Of a DNA stretch of 64,000 nucleotides, positions 26,498 to 35,519 are shown in pieces. Location of the stretch: the NCBI RefSeq assembly GCF_012911815.1, contig NZ_JAATNW010000005.1, positions 1 to 64,000 of the forward strand. The letters are read 5' to 3'. The translations under genes were made by a program, and so were the position numbers. The DNA comes from Alteromonas ponticola. GTDB taxonomy: Bacteria; Pseudomonadota; Gammaproteobacteria; Enterobacterales; Alteromonadaceae. How positions within the stretch are numbered: position 1 is the stretch's first letter; every line of letters begins with the position of its first letter. Below the pieces are notes generated by a model, which worked only from the letters and a program-made list of their open reading frames with translations, did not search any database and was not told where the DNA came from.

Positions 26498-27100
26498 ATG
26501 GATACATGGTCGGCCGCGGTAATGTTATTTCTGATCATGGACCCGCTTGGAAACCTGCCGGTCTTTATGTCGGTGCTTAAAACCATCGAACCTAAGCGAC
26601 AGCGTTTTATTTTAGCGCGTGAACTGCTTATTGCTCTGGGGATCCTGTTCATATTTTTGTTCAGTGGGCAGGCCGTACTTGATTTTTTGAATGTTCAACA
26701 GGAAACGGTCAGCATCGCCGGGGGGATAATCTTATTCCTTATCGCGATTAAAATGATTTTTCCCACGTCCGGTAATGCGGCAGGGTTGCCGGTGGGTGAA
26801 GAGCCGTTTATCGTGCCACTGGCTATTCCGATGATCGCGGGCCCTTCAACAATGGCAGCGCTAATTCTGTTAGCCAATCAAAACCCCGACCGTATGATGG
26901 ATTGGACCATCGCATTGGGGGCTGCCTGGTTGGTCAGTGCAATCATTTTATTGTTTTCAGGTTTGTTCCACAAATTGTTGGGTGAGCGTGGACTAATAGC
27001 AATGGAGCGCTTGATGGGGATGATTCTGGTCATGATCGCGATCCAGATGTTGTTAGATGGGGTGAGTGGTTACTATTCCCCTGATATAGGAACGAAATAA
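26498..27100 (+). CDS. yhgN: MarC/UPF0056 family inner membrane protein (YhgN-like)
   Basis: 200 residues from ATG 26498 (GGGGAG 10 bases upstream). Six hydrophobic helices with family motifs LFLIMDPLGNLPVF near the start and PLAIPMIAGPSTMAALILL in the middle, the two halves of an internal repeat. Transport function not established for the family. Its TAA overlaps the ATG of the next gene (TAATG). Confidence 0.9.
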   Translation: MDTWSAAVMLFLIMDPLGNLPVFMSVLKTIEPKRQRFILARELLIALGILFIFLFSGQAVLDFLNVQQETVSIAGGIILFLIAIKMIFPTSGNAAGLPVGEEPFIVPLAIPMIAGPSTMAALILLANQNPDRMMDWTIALGAAWLVSAIILLFSGLFHKLLGERGLIAMERLMGMILVMIAIQMLLDGVSGYYSPDIGTK

Positions 27101-27696
27101 TGTCGAACAAATTGAACACGTTTGCTCGAGTGCGTGAGCTCGAAGGGTGGAAAGCGGTAGCGTTTAGCGCGGCGCTACTTGAACGCATGGTACCTAACTA
27201 CGAACTCTTTTGTGCCGCAGCGAATGTCGAAGATGACAATGTGTTGCGCAAGTGTTTGAATTTGATTTGGGAGTCACTATTAAGCCCAAAAAGTAAAATT
27301 AACTTTTCGTTGCAACTGGAAAAGGTAGAAGAGGCGACGCCGGACACCGCAGATCACGACTCATTTGGGGTATACCCGGCAATTGATGCGGCTATCGGGG
27401 TCGCAGCCTGCCTCAATTTGTTATTAAAACAGGATATGCAGGGCGCAGTGGTGATCAGCAAGCTGTCACAGGGCAGTGTGGAAAATTACTTGCTCGCGAT
27501 GGGTGAGGCAAACGAAGATAATGTGCGCGCACATCCGTTGATGGAATTTGAAATTGAGGTGCAGGCGCAGCTTTTGGATTATCTGAATCGCGCCTCACAT
27601 CAAAAAGACGCTTGTAAGCAGGTTAAAGAACTGGCGCTGGAAGAGGGTATTTCTAATCTGGGCATCGTTATCGACGATGAAGCAGCCAACAGCTGA
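27100..27696 (+). CDS. yjaG: DUF416 family protein (YjaG-like)
   Basis: 198 residues, translationally coupled to the MarC-type gene. Alpha-helical DUF416 protein of unknown function; conserved segments LEGWKAVAFSAALLERMVPNYELF, YPAIDAAIGVAACLNLLL and SQGSVENYL. No catalytic motif visible. Its last 29 bases overlap the 3' end of rsmD on the other strand. Confidence 0.88.
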   Translation: MSNKLNTFARVRELEGWKAVAFSAALLERMVPNYELFCAAANVEDDNVLRKCLNLIWESLLSPKSKINFSLQLEKVEEATPDTADHDSFGVYPAIDAAIGVAACLNLLLKQDMQGAVVISKLSQGSVENYLLAMGEANEDNVRAHPLMEFEIEVQAQLLDYLNRASHQKDACKQVKELALEEGISNLGIVIDDEAANS

Positions 27697-28252
27697 CTTG
27701 CGCAGTGTGTTTTTGCTTAAGTATTTCAAGGTCGTCGGGGAGTCGCGGAATAGGTTGCTGCGACTCTTGTTCAACGTATATCAGGCCATCCGCAGAGAGT
27801 AAATTAAAACGCTGAACTATATCGATAGCTTGTTGTGTTAAGCCCTGATGAAAAGGCGGATCAATAAAAATAATATCGAAAGACGACGACAGCAATGTCG
27901 CCACTTGCACAGCGTCGCCCTGTTTGACGGTAGCTGAAGCGCCCAGTAAGGCAATGTTTTGGTTAATCCCCTTCACAGCGGTTTTGTCCTGTTCTATAAA
28001 TGTGCAGTGTGCCGCGTAGCGAGACAATGCCTCAAAACCCAAACCGCCTGAGCCAGCGAACATATCCAGCACATTCGCATCACGTGTGTCGTGCATCAAC
28101 CAGTTAAACAGCATCTCTTTGTTACGATCTGTGGTAGGGCGTAAACCCTGCGCACTAATGACTGGAAGTTTGCGACCCCGCCACTGACCACTGATAATTC
28201 TTATCGAGCCAGAGGTTGTTCTGGAATTGGCTTTTTTTGAGGCTCGCTTCAT
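27668..28252 (-). CDS. rsmD: 16S rRNA (guanine966-N2)-methyltransferase
   Basis: 194 residues from ATG 28252 (MKRASKKANSRTTSGSIRIISGQWRGRKL). The frame is open much further upstream to 28669, but that extension is an antisense shadow of the ftsY tandem repeats. SAM motif VLDMFAGSGGLGFEALSR and the catalytic DPPF (IIFIDPPFHQG) are present. Divergent from ftsY, as in most gammaproteobacteria. Confidence 0.95.
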   Translation of the reverse strand: MKRASKKANSRTTSGSIRIISGQWRGRKLPVISAQGLRPTTDRNKEMLFNWLMHDTRDANVLDMFAGSGGLGFEALSRYAAHCTFIEQDKTAVKGINQNIALLGASATVKQGDAVQVATLLSSSFDIIFIDPPFHQGLTQQAIDIVQRFNLLSADGLIYVEQESQQPIPRLPDDLEILKQKHTAQVSCWLLHRR

Positions 28253-28337
28253 TAAGTCTGACAATGCTATGATAGGAAAATTCGATGATGGCAAGTGTAG
28301 CCTACTTTGTATTTTGATATAAGGAATTGTCCCCGCA

Positions 28338-29813
28338 ATGTCCAAACTTTTTAACTGGTTTAAAAAGAACAAGTCACCTGAAAAAACGCCTTCAGAGGAC
28401 ATCACCGATTCACCAGAAACGCAATCTGAGTCCAGCTTAACGCCTTCAGAGCACGAAACACCCGTGGCTGAACAAACACCCGCAGGCGAAGATGCTCCGT
28501 CAACCCAACAATCTGCCTTTGTAGAACGAGATCCTTCAACGCAAACAAAGCCTTCAGTGGAGAAAGAACCCTCAGCGGAAAAAGAGCCCTCAGCGGAAAA
28601 AGAGCCCTCAGCGGAGAAAGAGCCTTCAGCGGAGAAAGCATCTTCAGCAGATAAAGAGCTGTTAGTCACCGAGGCTCCTTCAGTACAACCCGAGTCGGTT
28701 GCAGAGTTTCAGCCACCCATCCAGCAAACGGAGACAGCTGACAATGAGTCGATGGCTGAGTCTGATGCAACGGTTTCAAAGCAGCCTGCTGACGAGGGTA
28801 ATGTTCCATCGGTCACCGCAACCGAGTTGGAATCAACCAGCCATGATGAAGTCAAGTCAACTGAATCGGCAAAGCCGCGTCAATCTTTATTTCAACGCTT
28901 AAAAGCCAGTCTGGGTAAAACCCGTACCAACCTCGGCAGCGGTTTTATCAGCCTGTTTAAAGGCAAAACAATTGACGATGATCTCTATGAAGAACTGGAA
29001 ACCCAGTTGCTGATGGCTGACGTCGGCATGAATACCACTCAGAAAATTATTGATAAGCTCACCGATAGTGCTAAGCGCTCAGATCTAAAAAATGCCGAAG
29101 CGCTTTATGGAATTCTCAAAACCCAATTGCACGACATGCTGTTAAATGTCGACCAGCCACTTGATGCGGTGATGAGAACCCACGATGCCAGCCAGGGGCC
29201 TTTCGTAATTCTGATGGTGGGTGTTAACGGCGTAGGTAAAACCACCACCATAGGCAAGTTAGCCAAGCAGTTTCAGCAGCACGGTAAAAAAGTGATGCTG
29301 GCTGCGGGTGACACATTCAGGGCGGCAGCAGTAGAACAGCTGCAGGTGTGGGGTGAGCGCAACAACATCCCGGTGATTGCCCAGCCAACGGGATCGGACA
29401 GTGCGTCAGTACTTTACGATGCGCTGGAATCGGCGAAATCACGTAAGATGGACGTGCTGATAGCAGATACGGCCGGGCGTCTCCAGAACAAAGATCACCT
29501 AATGGAAGAGTTAAAGAAAGTGGTTAGAGTGATGAAGAAACTCAATCCGGATGCCCCACATGAGGTGATGATGGCACTTGACGCGGGCACCGGCCAAAAT
29601 GCAATCAGTCAGGCCAAATTGTTTAGCCAGGCGGTTGGGCTGACGGGCATTACGTTAACGAAACTGGATGGAACTGCCAAAGGTGGAGTAATATTCTCAC
29701 TGGCTGACCAGTTTGGTATTCCCATTCGCTATATCGGTGTTGGCGAAAGTATTGACGATTTGCGTTCATTCAACAGTGATGAATTTATCGACGCTCTATT
29801 TAGTGAAAAATAG
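28338..29813 (+). CDS. ftsY: Signal recognition particle receptor FtsY
   Basis: 491 residues. SRP GTPase receptor that docks ribosome-SRP complexes at the membrane. A short basic N-terminus (MSKLFNWFKKNKS) is followed by an acidic, low-complexity A domain of about 180 residues. This contains five tandem EKEPSA-type units (residues 75-104). The NG domain begins near residue 190 (SLFQRLKASLGKTRTNL). GTPase motifs: GVNGVGKTTTIGKLA, AGDTFRAAAVEQL, DTAGR, TKLDGTAKGG. First gene of ftsYEX. Confidence 0.97.
   Translation: MSKLFNWFKKNKSPEKTPSEDITDSPETQSESSLTPSEHETPVAEQTPAGEDAPSTQQSAFVERDPSTQTKPSVEKEPSAEKEPSAEKEPSAEKEPSAEKASSADKELLVTEAPSVQPESVAEFQPPIQQTETADNESMAESDATVSKQPADEGNVPSVTATELESTSHDEVKSTESAKPRQSLFQRLKASLGKTRTNLGSGFISLFKGKTIDDDLYEELETQLLMADVGMNTTQKIIDKLTDSAKRSDLKNAEALYGILKTQLHDMLLNVDQPLDAVMRTHDASQGPFVILMVGVNGVGKTTTIGKLAKQFQQHGKKVMLAAGDTFRAAAVEQLQVWGERNNIPVIAQPTGSDSASVLYDALESAKSRKMDVLIADTAGRLQNKDHLMEELKKVVRVMKKLNPDAPHEVMMALDAGTGQNAISQAKLFSQAVGLTGITLTKLDGTAKGGVIFSLADQFGIPIRYIGVGESIDDLRSFNSDEFIDALFSEK
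28560..28649 (+). repeat. Five tandem 18-bp units within ftsY
   Basis: Units of GAGAAAGARCCYTCAGCG-type sequence (six codons each), the fifth degenerate, encoding EKEPSA repeats in the acidic A domain. Such in-frame tandem repeats change copy number by slippage. Confidence 0.85.
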
Positions 29814-29885
29814 GCAGCGAGTAGTGAGCCGTTAGCAGTGCCAATAATAAAAACAAAAAAGTAGCAGGTTGTTAGGGATGTCTTC

Positions 29886-30572
29886 ATGATTAAATTTGAG
29901 CAGGTCAGTAAAACCTATCCTGGCGGACAGCGCGCGTTGAGCAAGGTTAATTTTCACATTGAACCGGGCGAGATGGCGTTTCTGACCGGGCATTCCGGCG
30001 CAGGAAAAAGTACACTGCTTAAACTGATCAGCATCATGGAGCGGCCGACGGTGGGGCGGGTGCTTATCAACGGTCACGATCTCAACACTATTACGCGTCG
30101 ACAAATAGCCTTTATTCGGCGCGATATCGGCATGATATTCCAAAACCACCACTTACTGATGGATAAATCGGTATTTGATAACGTTGCCTTGCCTTTGATT
30201 ATCGAAGGCTATACGCGTAAAGAAACCTCCCGTCGGGTTGAAGCGGCGCTGGAAATGGTGGGGCTAAGTCAAAAAGCCAAAAATTCGCCATTGATGTTGT
30301 CGGGGGGCGAACAACAACGAGTTGGTATCGCCCGGGCTGTGGTCAACAAGCCGCCATTATTACTCGCGGATGAGCCTACGGGTAACCTCGACCCAAAATT
30401 ATCCATGGAGATCATCAGCCTGTTTGAAGATTTCAACCAAGCCGGGGTGTCGGTATTTATTGCAACCCACGATTTAGGCCTGATTGCACGCATGCGTTAT
30501 CGCACATTGACCTTACGCAATGGGCAAATGATCACTGATGGCTTAAATGAAGATGAGGGAGTGTGGCAATGA
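29886..30572 (+). CDS. ftsE: Cell division ATP-binding protein FtsE
   Basis: 228 residues. ATPase of the FtsEX complex, which activates septal peptidoglycan hydrolases. Walker A GHSGAGKST, Q-loop MIFQNHHLLMDKSVFDNVALPL, signature LSGGEQQRVGIARA, Walker B LLLADEPTGNLD. 72 bp after ftsY; its TGA overlaps the ftsX ATG. Confidence 0.97.
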   Translation: MIKFEQVSKTYPGGQRALSKVNFHIEPGEMAFLTGHSGAGKSTLLKLISIMERPTVGRVLINGHDLNTITRRQIAFIRRDIGMIFQNHHLLMDKSVFDNVALPLIIEGYTRKETSRRVEAALEMVGLSQKAKNSPLMLSGGEQQRVGIARAVVNKPPLLLADEPTGNLDPKLSMEIISLFEDFNQAGVSVFIATHDLGLIARMRYRTLTLRNGQMITDGLNEDEGVWQ

Positions 30573-31549
30573 GTTTATTGTTTAAAGGTCGCTCTCAGGG
30601 GGCCAGTGACGTGCGGATTGGTTTCACTCAACTTATTTCTATGTTATTTGTCAGTCATCTGCGCCAGGCGTTAAACAGTTTGGGCGAACTATGGCGGCAG
30701 CCGGCCGCGTCGATTATGACGGTGGCGGTGTTGGGGCTGAGTATCACACTGCCCAGCACACTGTATATTCTGGTTAAGAATACCGAAAAAATCAGTGCAG
30801 GCTGGGATCAGGCGTCAGAGATCTCACTTTTTCTGACCCCGCAAACCACCGCCGGAAACGCACAGCAGTTGCTGGCCCGCTTATCCACCTGGGAAGAAAT
30901 TGATTCAACGGTTTATGTACCGGCAGACGAAGCCTTGCAGGAGTTTCAACAACTTTCTGGGTTAGGTGATGCGGTTGCTTATTTAGAATCTAACCCGTTG
31001 CCTGACGTCATTTTGGTACGACCGACTGAGAAATTCGCCAACCCCACCGCTGCAGCGGCATTGTTGGATAAACTTAAACAACAGCGGGAAGTGGATATTG
31101 GCAAACTGGATATTGAGTGGCTGGAACGGTTATACGCACTGCTGGATATTGCCCGCGAACTGGTATCGTTGATAGGGATTTTACTGTTTCTCGCCGTTGT
31201 ACTGATTATAGGTAATACGATTAGACTTAATATTCTTAACAAACGCGATGAGATAGTGGTGATGAAACTTATTGGTGCCACCGACTCATTTATTCATCGC
31301 CCCTTCTTATATACCGGATTTTGGTATGGATTACTTGGCGGCTTGCTCGCCTGGCTCGCAGTGATCATTATTTTGTGGTGGATGGACAGCAGTATTGAAG
31401 CATTTGCTGCGTTATATCAAAAAGACTTCAATATCACCGGGCTCACCGGAAGTGCGCTATTTACTATGCTGGGTTTATCTGTGGGATTGGGGCTGGTGGG
31501 CTCAATGATTGCTGTGCAACGGCACGTCCGAGAAATTGAGCCTAGCTAA
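30569..31549 (+). CDS. ftsX: Cell division protein FtsX
   Basis: 326 residues from the ATG that overlaps the ftsE stop (ATGA at 30569-30572). Four transmembrane helices with a large periplasmic loop after the first, where EnvC-type partners bind. Typical segments: ELWRQPAASIMTVAVLGLSI, SNPLPDVILV, IDIEWLERLYALL-like LDIEWLERLYALLDIA, and NTIRLNILNKRDEIVVMKLIGATDSFIHRPF (split in two strands here). In many relatives rpoH follows directly; here two EAL-HDOD genes intervene. Confidence 0.96.
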   Translation: MSLLFKGRSQGASDVRIGFTQLISMLFVSHLRQALNSLGELWRQPAASIMTVAVLGLSITLPSTLYILVKNTEKISAGWDQASEISLFLTPQTTAGNAQQLLARLSTWEEIDSTVYVPADEALQEFQQLSGLGDAVAYLESNPLPDVILVRPTEKFANPTAAAALLDKLKQQREVDIGKLDIEWLERLYALLDIARELVSLIGILLFLAVVLIIGNTIRLNILNKRDEIVVMKLIGATDSFIHRPFLYTGFWYGLLGGLLAWLAVIIILWWMDSSIEAFAALYQKDFNITGLTGSALFTMLGLSVGLGLVGSMIAVQRHVREIEPS

Positions 31550-31555
31550 ATGAAA

Positions 31556-31582
31556 GAGGTAATACCAACCAGGTATTACCTC
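31556..31582. terminator. Hairpin between ftsX and the convergent EAL-HDOD gene
   Basis: 11-bp perfect stem GAGGTAATACC / GGTATTACCTC with loop AACCA, 7 bases after the ftsX stop and 13 before the end of the convergent gene. Suits both directions; T-run only partial. Confidence 0.75.
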
Positions 31583-31595
31583 CCTTAAATTTATT

Positions 31596-32834
31596 TTACC
31601 TGATAGCCGGGCGCGGAAAGTAAGCTGAAATGGCATTCTTCACGCCATTGCCCCAGACGATGGCCTGATTGTACAAGCTGTGCAAGTGTTTCTGATCAAT
31701 GTCGAGTGTTTTCGATTGCTTAACAACGTTCAACCATAATGCCCCTTCCAACGCTCTGACCAACTGGATATAGCTATTAAATTCTTTGCTTTTACCCAAC
31801 AACGCGTCATTGACGCTTTCTGTTAAGGGTAACTGTTTAAGAATGTCTTCTATATTTTGGTCTAACAAGGCGTCCAGCATTGAGAACAGCCCCACCAGAA
31901 AGCCGATGGGCGGATCAGTATTCATCTTTCTTTCCTGGGATAGTAAATCAAAAAACTTAGCCCGCACCAGTGACATATGAATCAGCTCCAGTGGCTTATC
32001 GTCACCCAGATTAGCCAGGGACAGCAGGGCAATAAACTTTTTGATTTCAATTTCGCCCATGAAATTTAATGCGTGTTTCAAAGACGTAATCTTGAAGCGT
32101 TTATTGATTGTGGGGTTATTGATGAACCTCAGCAGAATGTAGCTTAACGCAGCGTCACGCTCAATGATCTGGTTGATCCGTTCCAAATCAAAATGAGACT
32201 GAGAACTCTCGCCCATCAAATCCACTAAATTCATTTTTGAGGCAGGTAGCTGGCGCTGAATGCGGGTTTCAGGCTGGGCAAAGAAATACCCCTGAAACAA
32301 ATCAAACCCCAGATCACGGCAGGTATTGAACTGATCATACGAATCCACCTGCTCTGCTACCAGACGTATGTTCGAGTCTAAAAAGCGTGGAATTTTTTGT
32401 TCAATAACTTCAAAGCGACTTTTTGATACATCAACCTTAACAATGTCAATCAGGGGAAAAATTTCGTGCTTGCCACTGATCATCATTGGATCGTCAATGG
32501 CCAGTTTAAAACCCAACTGCTTAATGTGCTGACACGCTTCCAGCAATCCAGCCTGTTGGGTGGGGCTTTCAGTAATTTCTACCACCACGGTTTCAGGATT
32601 GAGTGTGGTCGGGAATCGCGATATCAGGGTGTCTGAACTGAAGTTGATAAAGGATGTTTTTTCGCCGCTGATATCATCCAGCCCTAACGCGTGAAACCGC
32701 TGGGAAATATAGCGTACTTTTTCTGGATCCAGGTCGGGAAACGTTCCACCTTTTCCATCCCTGAAAAGCAGCTCGTATGCAAACACATCTTTTTCCCGAT
32801 CAAGGATCGGTTGGCGCGCAATAAAAGCAAACAT
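31596..32834 (-). CDS. EAL-HDOD signalling protein (paralogue 1)
   Basis: 412 residues from ATG 32834 (MFAFIARQPILDREKDVFAYELLFRDG), matching the start of its paralogue; GTG 32855 is an alternative. Residues 1-200 are an EAL domain of the YuxH type: YELLFR, NFSSDTL, VVEITES, IDDPMM for DDFG, KVDVS, EQVDS for EGVE, FQGYFFAQPE. Several metal ligands are altered, so c-di-GMP hydrolysis is doubtful. Residues about 205-400 are an HDOD domain (ERDAALSYILLRFINNPTI, ITSLKHALNFMGE). Probably a regulatory c-di-GMP-linked protein. Confidence 0.88.
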   Translation of the reverse strand: MFAFIARQPILDREKDVFAYELLFRDGKGGTFPDLDPEKVRYISQRFHALGLDDISGEKTSFINFSSDTLISRFPTTLNPETVVVEITESPTQQAGLLEACQHIKQLGFKLAIDDPMMISGKHEIFPLIDIVKVDVSKSRFEVIEQKIPRFLDSNIRLVAEQVDSYDQFNTCRDLGFDLFQGYFFAQPETRIQRQLPASKMNLVDLMGESSQSHFDLERINQIIERDAALSYILLRFINNPTINKRFKITSLKHALNFMGEIEIKKFIALLSLANLGDDKPLELIHMSLVRAKFFDLLSQERKMNTDPPIGFLVGLFSMLDALLDQNIEDILKQLPLTESVNDALLGKSKEFNSYIQLVRALEGALWLNVVKQSKTLDIDQKHLHSLYNQAIVWGNGVKNAISAYFPRPAIR

Positions 32835-33019
32835 GTTGTTGAACTGATTCCTCACGACAAATACTTCTTTTTTATAATTATAATAAAGCCCACATCTGGG
32901 GATATGTGGTTTGGTATAAACATCACTTTACCCTACGGCTAAATTATAATCTACTTTTTCACAGCGTGAGGACAACGTGAAAACACGCAGGTTACCGGTA
33001 GAAAGCACAAGCAAACATA

Positions 33020-34240
33020 CTACTCTCGTGTACACGACTGCATGGATCTACCCCACTTAATCGATTCATTATAAAAACCGTGCAATAAAGTTTGTTTAAG
33101 CTTATGTTTTGCTGACATTTTTTTGATTCCGGCCCAGTTGGCACTTTCAAAATGTTGAACCATTAGCAGGCAATCTTTCAGCAAATTCTGTTTACCGCAC
33201 AGCGCATCCTTTACGCCCTCACTGATAGGAATCTTGTTCATCAAGCCTTCCATCGGTTGCTCCATCAGTGCATCCAATAGCGAAAGCAGGCCCGTCAGAA
33301 AGCCAGTCGGCGGATTTTCTTTCTGCTTTAATGCCACGGACACCAATTCACAAAACTTGGCCCGTATCAACGACATCTCCATCAGTTCACTCGGTTGGCC
33401 TTCACTGAGATTGGCCAGCGCCAGCAGCGCAATGAATTTTTTCACTTCTACTTCGCCCATATAGGTGAGCGCATGTTTAAGGGAAGTGATTTTATTACGC
33501 TTATTGAATAGCGGATTATTGATAAAGCGCAACAATAAATAGGTGAGTGACACATCCCGTTCTAAAATGGCGTTTACTTTGTCAAAGTCCATTTTAACTG
33601 AGGAACTGGCAGTCAATAACTCCAGAATCGTCAGTTTTGACGATTCTAACGTGCGGTGACGGACCAATTCCGGATAAGCAAAAAAGTAACCCTGAAAGTA
33701 ATCGAAACCCATCGCTTTAAATTTCTCGAAATCTGCATATGTTTCGATTTTTTCAGCGACCAGTTTGATTTTATGTTCTTTTAGCTGCGGAACAAGTTCG
33801 GCAATTTCATCCACTGTCATGGTGGTGATGTCAAACTTAACAATTTTGGTAAATGGTAAAAAAGGCTTCCACTTTTCAGTGGCATCGTAGTCGTCCAACG
33901 CCAGATTAAATCCGAGTCCGCGTAAATGCTTGCATGCACCAATGAGCTGCTTATCAACTTCTATGGTTTCCAGTATTTCGATGACAACCTGTGAGGGATC
34001 AAGTGAAGTGGGGAAACGATACATTAAGGTATCGCGATGAAAATTGATAAATGCAAGTTTGTCACCCACAATTTCTTCCAGACCGAGGCTTAAGTGGCTG
34101 GAAGTCAGCAATTTGGACGTTGCTTCGTCAGGCGGAATGTCAGGAAAACAGTTCTTTTCACCGTCTCTGAAAAGTAACTCGTACGCAAATACCTCACGGT
34201 TTACGTCAAATATGGGCTGTCGCGCTATATATGCAAACAT
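33020..34240 (-). CDS. EAL-HDOD signalling protein (paralogue 2)
   Basis: 406 residues, same architecture and strongly similar in sequence to the gene 165 bp downstream: YELLFR, NFHRDTL, VIEILET, LDDYDA, KFDITT, EKIETY, FQGYFFAYPE, then HDOD with ERDVSLTYLLLRFINNPLF and ITSLKHALTYMGE. The pair is evidently a tandem duplication. As in its paralogue the DDFG and EGVE positions are non-canonical. It is divergent from rpoH. Confidence 0.88.
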   Translation of the reverse strand: MFAYIARQPIFDVNREVFAYELLFRDGEKNCFPDIPPDEATSKLLTSSHLSLGLEEIVGDKLAFINFHRDTLMYRFPTSLDPSQVVIEILETIEVDKQLIGACKHLRGLGFNLALDDYDATEKWKPFLPFTKIVKFDITTMTVDEIAELVPQLKEHKIKLVAEKIETYADFEKFKAMGFDYFQGYFFAYPELVRHRTLESSKLTILELLTASSSVKMDFDKVNAILERDVSLTYLLLRFINNPLFNKRNKITSLKHALTYMGEVEVKKFIALLALANLSEGQPSELMEMSLIRAKFCELVSVALKQKENPPTGFLTGLLSLLDALMEQPMEGLMNKIPISEGVKDALCGKQNLLKDCLLMVQHFESANWAGIKKMSAKHKLKQTLLHGFYNESIKWGRSMQSCTRE

Positions 34241-34571
34241 AGTGTTCCTGTTAGTTTTCCGTTTCTAACCTCGAAGTTAGCTAGCGGTCTGACAAAGGTC
34301 TTATTTGAAATTGTTATCAACTTTTTAGTAAGAGTTTATATTTTTATCATTTTGTCGCGTTTAACAACAATCTATCAGGATAAACTTCATTCACTATACG
34401 CTTAAGATAGTTTAATCTAAATCAGATTGGGAACTTTTTTCGTATTAGGTAGGTCTTGTTATTTACTCAACACACGTTATATTTCTTTCTTTGTTGAGTA
34501 GCAACTGGTGATAAACTCGCAACGTGCTTTTTGCAATGTTATACTGGGGCGTGTTTTAAATTGAGGTGAAT
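34241..34571. promoter_or_regulatory. Upstream region of rpoH
   Basis: 331 bp, AT-rich, no gene. A TATACT at 34540-34545 can serve as a -10 box about 30 bases before the rpoH ATG, but no good -35 was found at the right distance. GAGG at 34563-34566 is the ribosome binding site. A rpoH-type RNA thermometer fold could not be judged by eye. Confidence 0.4.
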
Positions 34572-35426
34572 ATGAGCAACAATTTGCAATCGATGGCCCT
34601 TTCAGTACCTCACCACGGTAGTATTGAGGGGTATATTCAAGCAGTGAGCGGCATTGATATGCTGACTGCGGCAGAAGAACGTGATTTAGCTACGCGCTTA
34701 CGTGAAGAAGACGATCTGGGCGCGGCAAGAAAGCTGGTCATGTCACATCTGCGTTTTGTCGTGCATATTGCAAAATCTTACTCTGGCTATGGCTTACCTC
34801 AGGCTGATCTTATTCAAGAAGGCAACATCGGTTTGATGAAAGCCGTAAAACGATTCGACCCCACGGTGGGCGTCAGACTTGTTTCGTTTGCTGTACATTG
34901 GATTAAAGCGGAAATTCATGAGTTTGTGCTCAAAAACTGGCGTATTGTGAAAGTAGCCACCACCAAAGCGCAACGTAAATTATTCTTCAACTTGCGCAAG
35001 GCTAAGAAGCGTCTGGGATGGTTCACTCACGCCGAAGTGCAGACGGTTGCGGACGAACTGGGTGTAAGTACAAAAGAAGTGCTTCAGATGGAAGCGCGCA
35101 TGAGTAGCCAGGATCAAGCGTTTGATTTATCTGCTGATGATGACGAAAGCGGTAGTTTTGCACCAGTACAGTTTCTGGAAGATAAAAGCGCCGATGTTGA
35201 AATGGATGTGATTAACAATGATTGGGACAGCAATGCGTCGAAACGCTTGTACTCAGCAATCAAAACACTGGATGAGCGTAGTCAGGATATTATTGAAACC
35301 CGTTGGTTAGCAGACAGCAAAATTACGTTGCAGGATCTGGCTGATAAATATCAGGTTTCAGCTGAGCGCGTGCGTCAAATTGAAAAGAACGCGATGAAGA
35401 AGCTGCAGGCAGCTATGGTTGCTTAA
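34572..35426 (+). CDS. rpoH: Heat-shock sigma factor RpoH (sigma-32)
   Basis: 284 residues from ATG 34572 (GAGG upstream; the GTG at 34566 overlaps it). Region 2 is [42 protein letters not shown]. The RpoH box reads [19 protein letters not shown], and region 4 ends in [26 protein letters not shown]. Controls heat-shock genes such as hslVU, whose promoter in this window fits its consensus. Followed by a strong terminator. Confidence 0.96.
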   Translation: MSNNLQSMALSVPHHGSIEGYIQAVSGIDMLTAAEERDLATRLREEDDLGAARKLVMSHLRFVVHIAKSYSGYGLPQADLIQEGNIGLMKAVKRFDPTVGVRLVSFAVHWIKAEIHEFVLKNWRIVKVATTKAQRKLFFNLRKAKKRLGWFTHAEVQTVADELGVSTKEVLQMEARMSSQDQAFDLSADDDESGSFAPVQFLEDKSADVEMDVINNDWDSNASKRLYSAIKTLDERSQDIIETRWLADSKITLQDLADKYQVSAERVRQIEKNAMKKLQAAMVA

Positions 35427-35451
35427 GCGATTTTCAGTATTGATATTCAGT

Positions 35452-35483
35452 AAAAAACGCCTCTTTATTAAGAGGCGTTTTTT
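35452..35483 (+). terminator. Rho-independent terminator of rpoH
   Basis: A-run, CGCCTCTT, loop TATT, AAGAGGCG, then six T. Classic and bidirectional; also suits the convergent yiiD-like gene. Confidence 0.92.
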
Positions 35484-35519
35484 GTGGCTTTGACCAAAGT
35501 AAAGTAAACGTCGAAAAGG

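Noticed and set aside
28253..28669. N-terminal extension of rsmD rich in SAEGSF repeats
   Set aside because: It is the antisense image of the ftsY tandem repeats and acidic domain; RsmD has its normal start at 28252.
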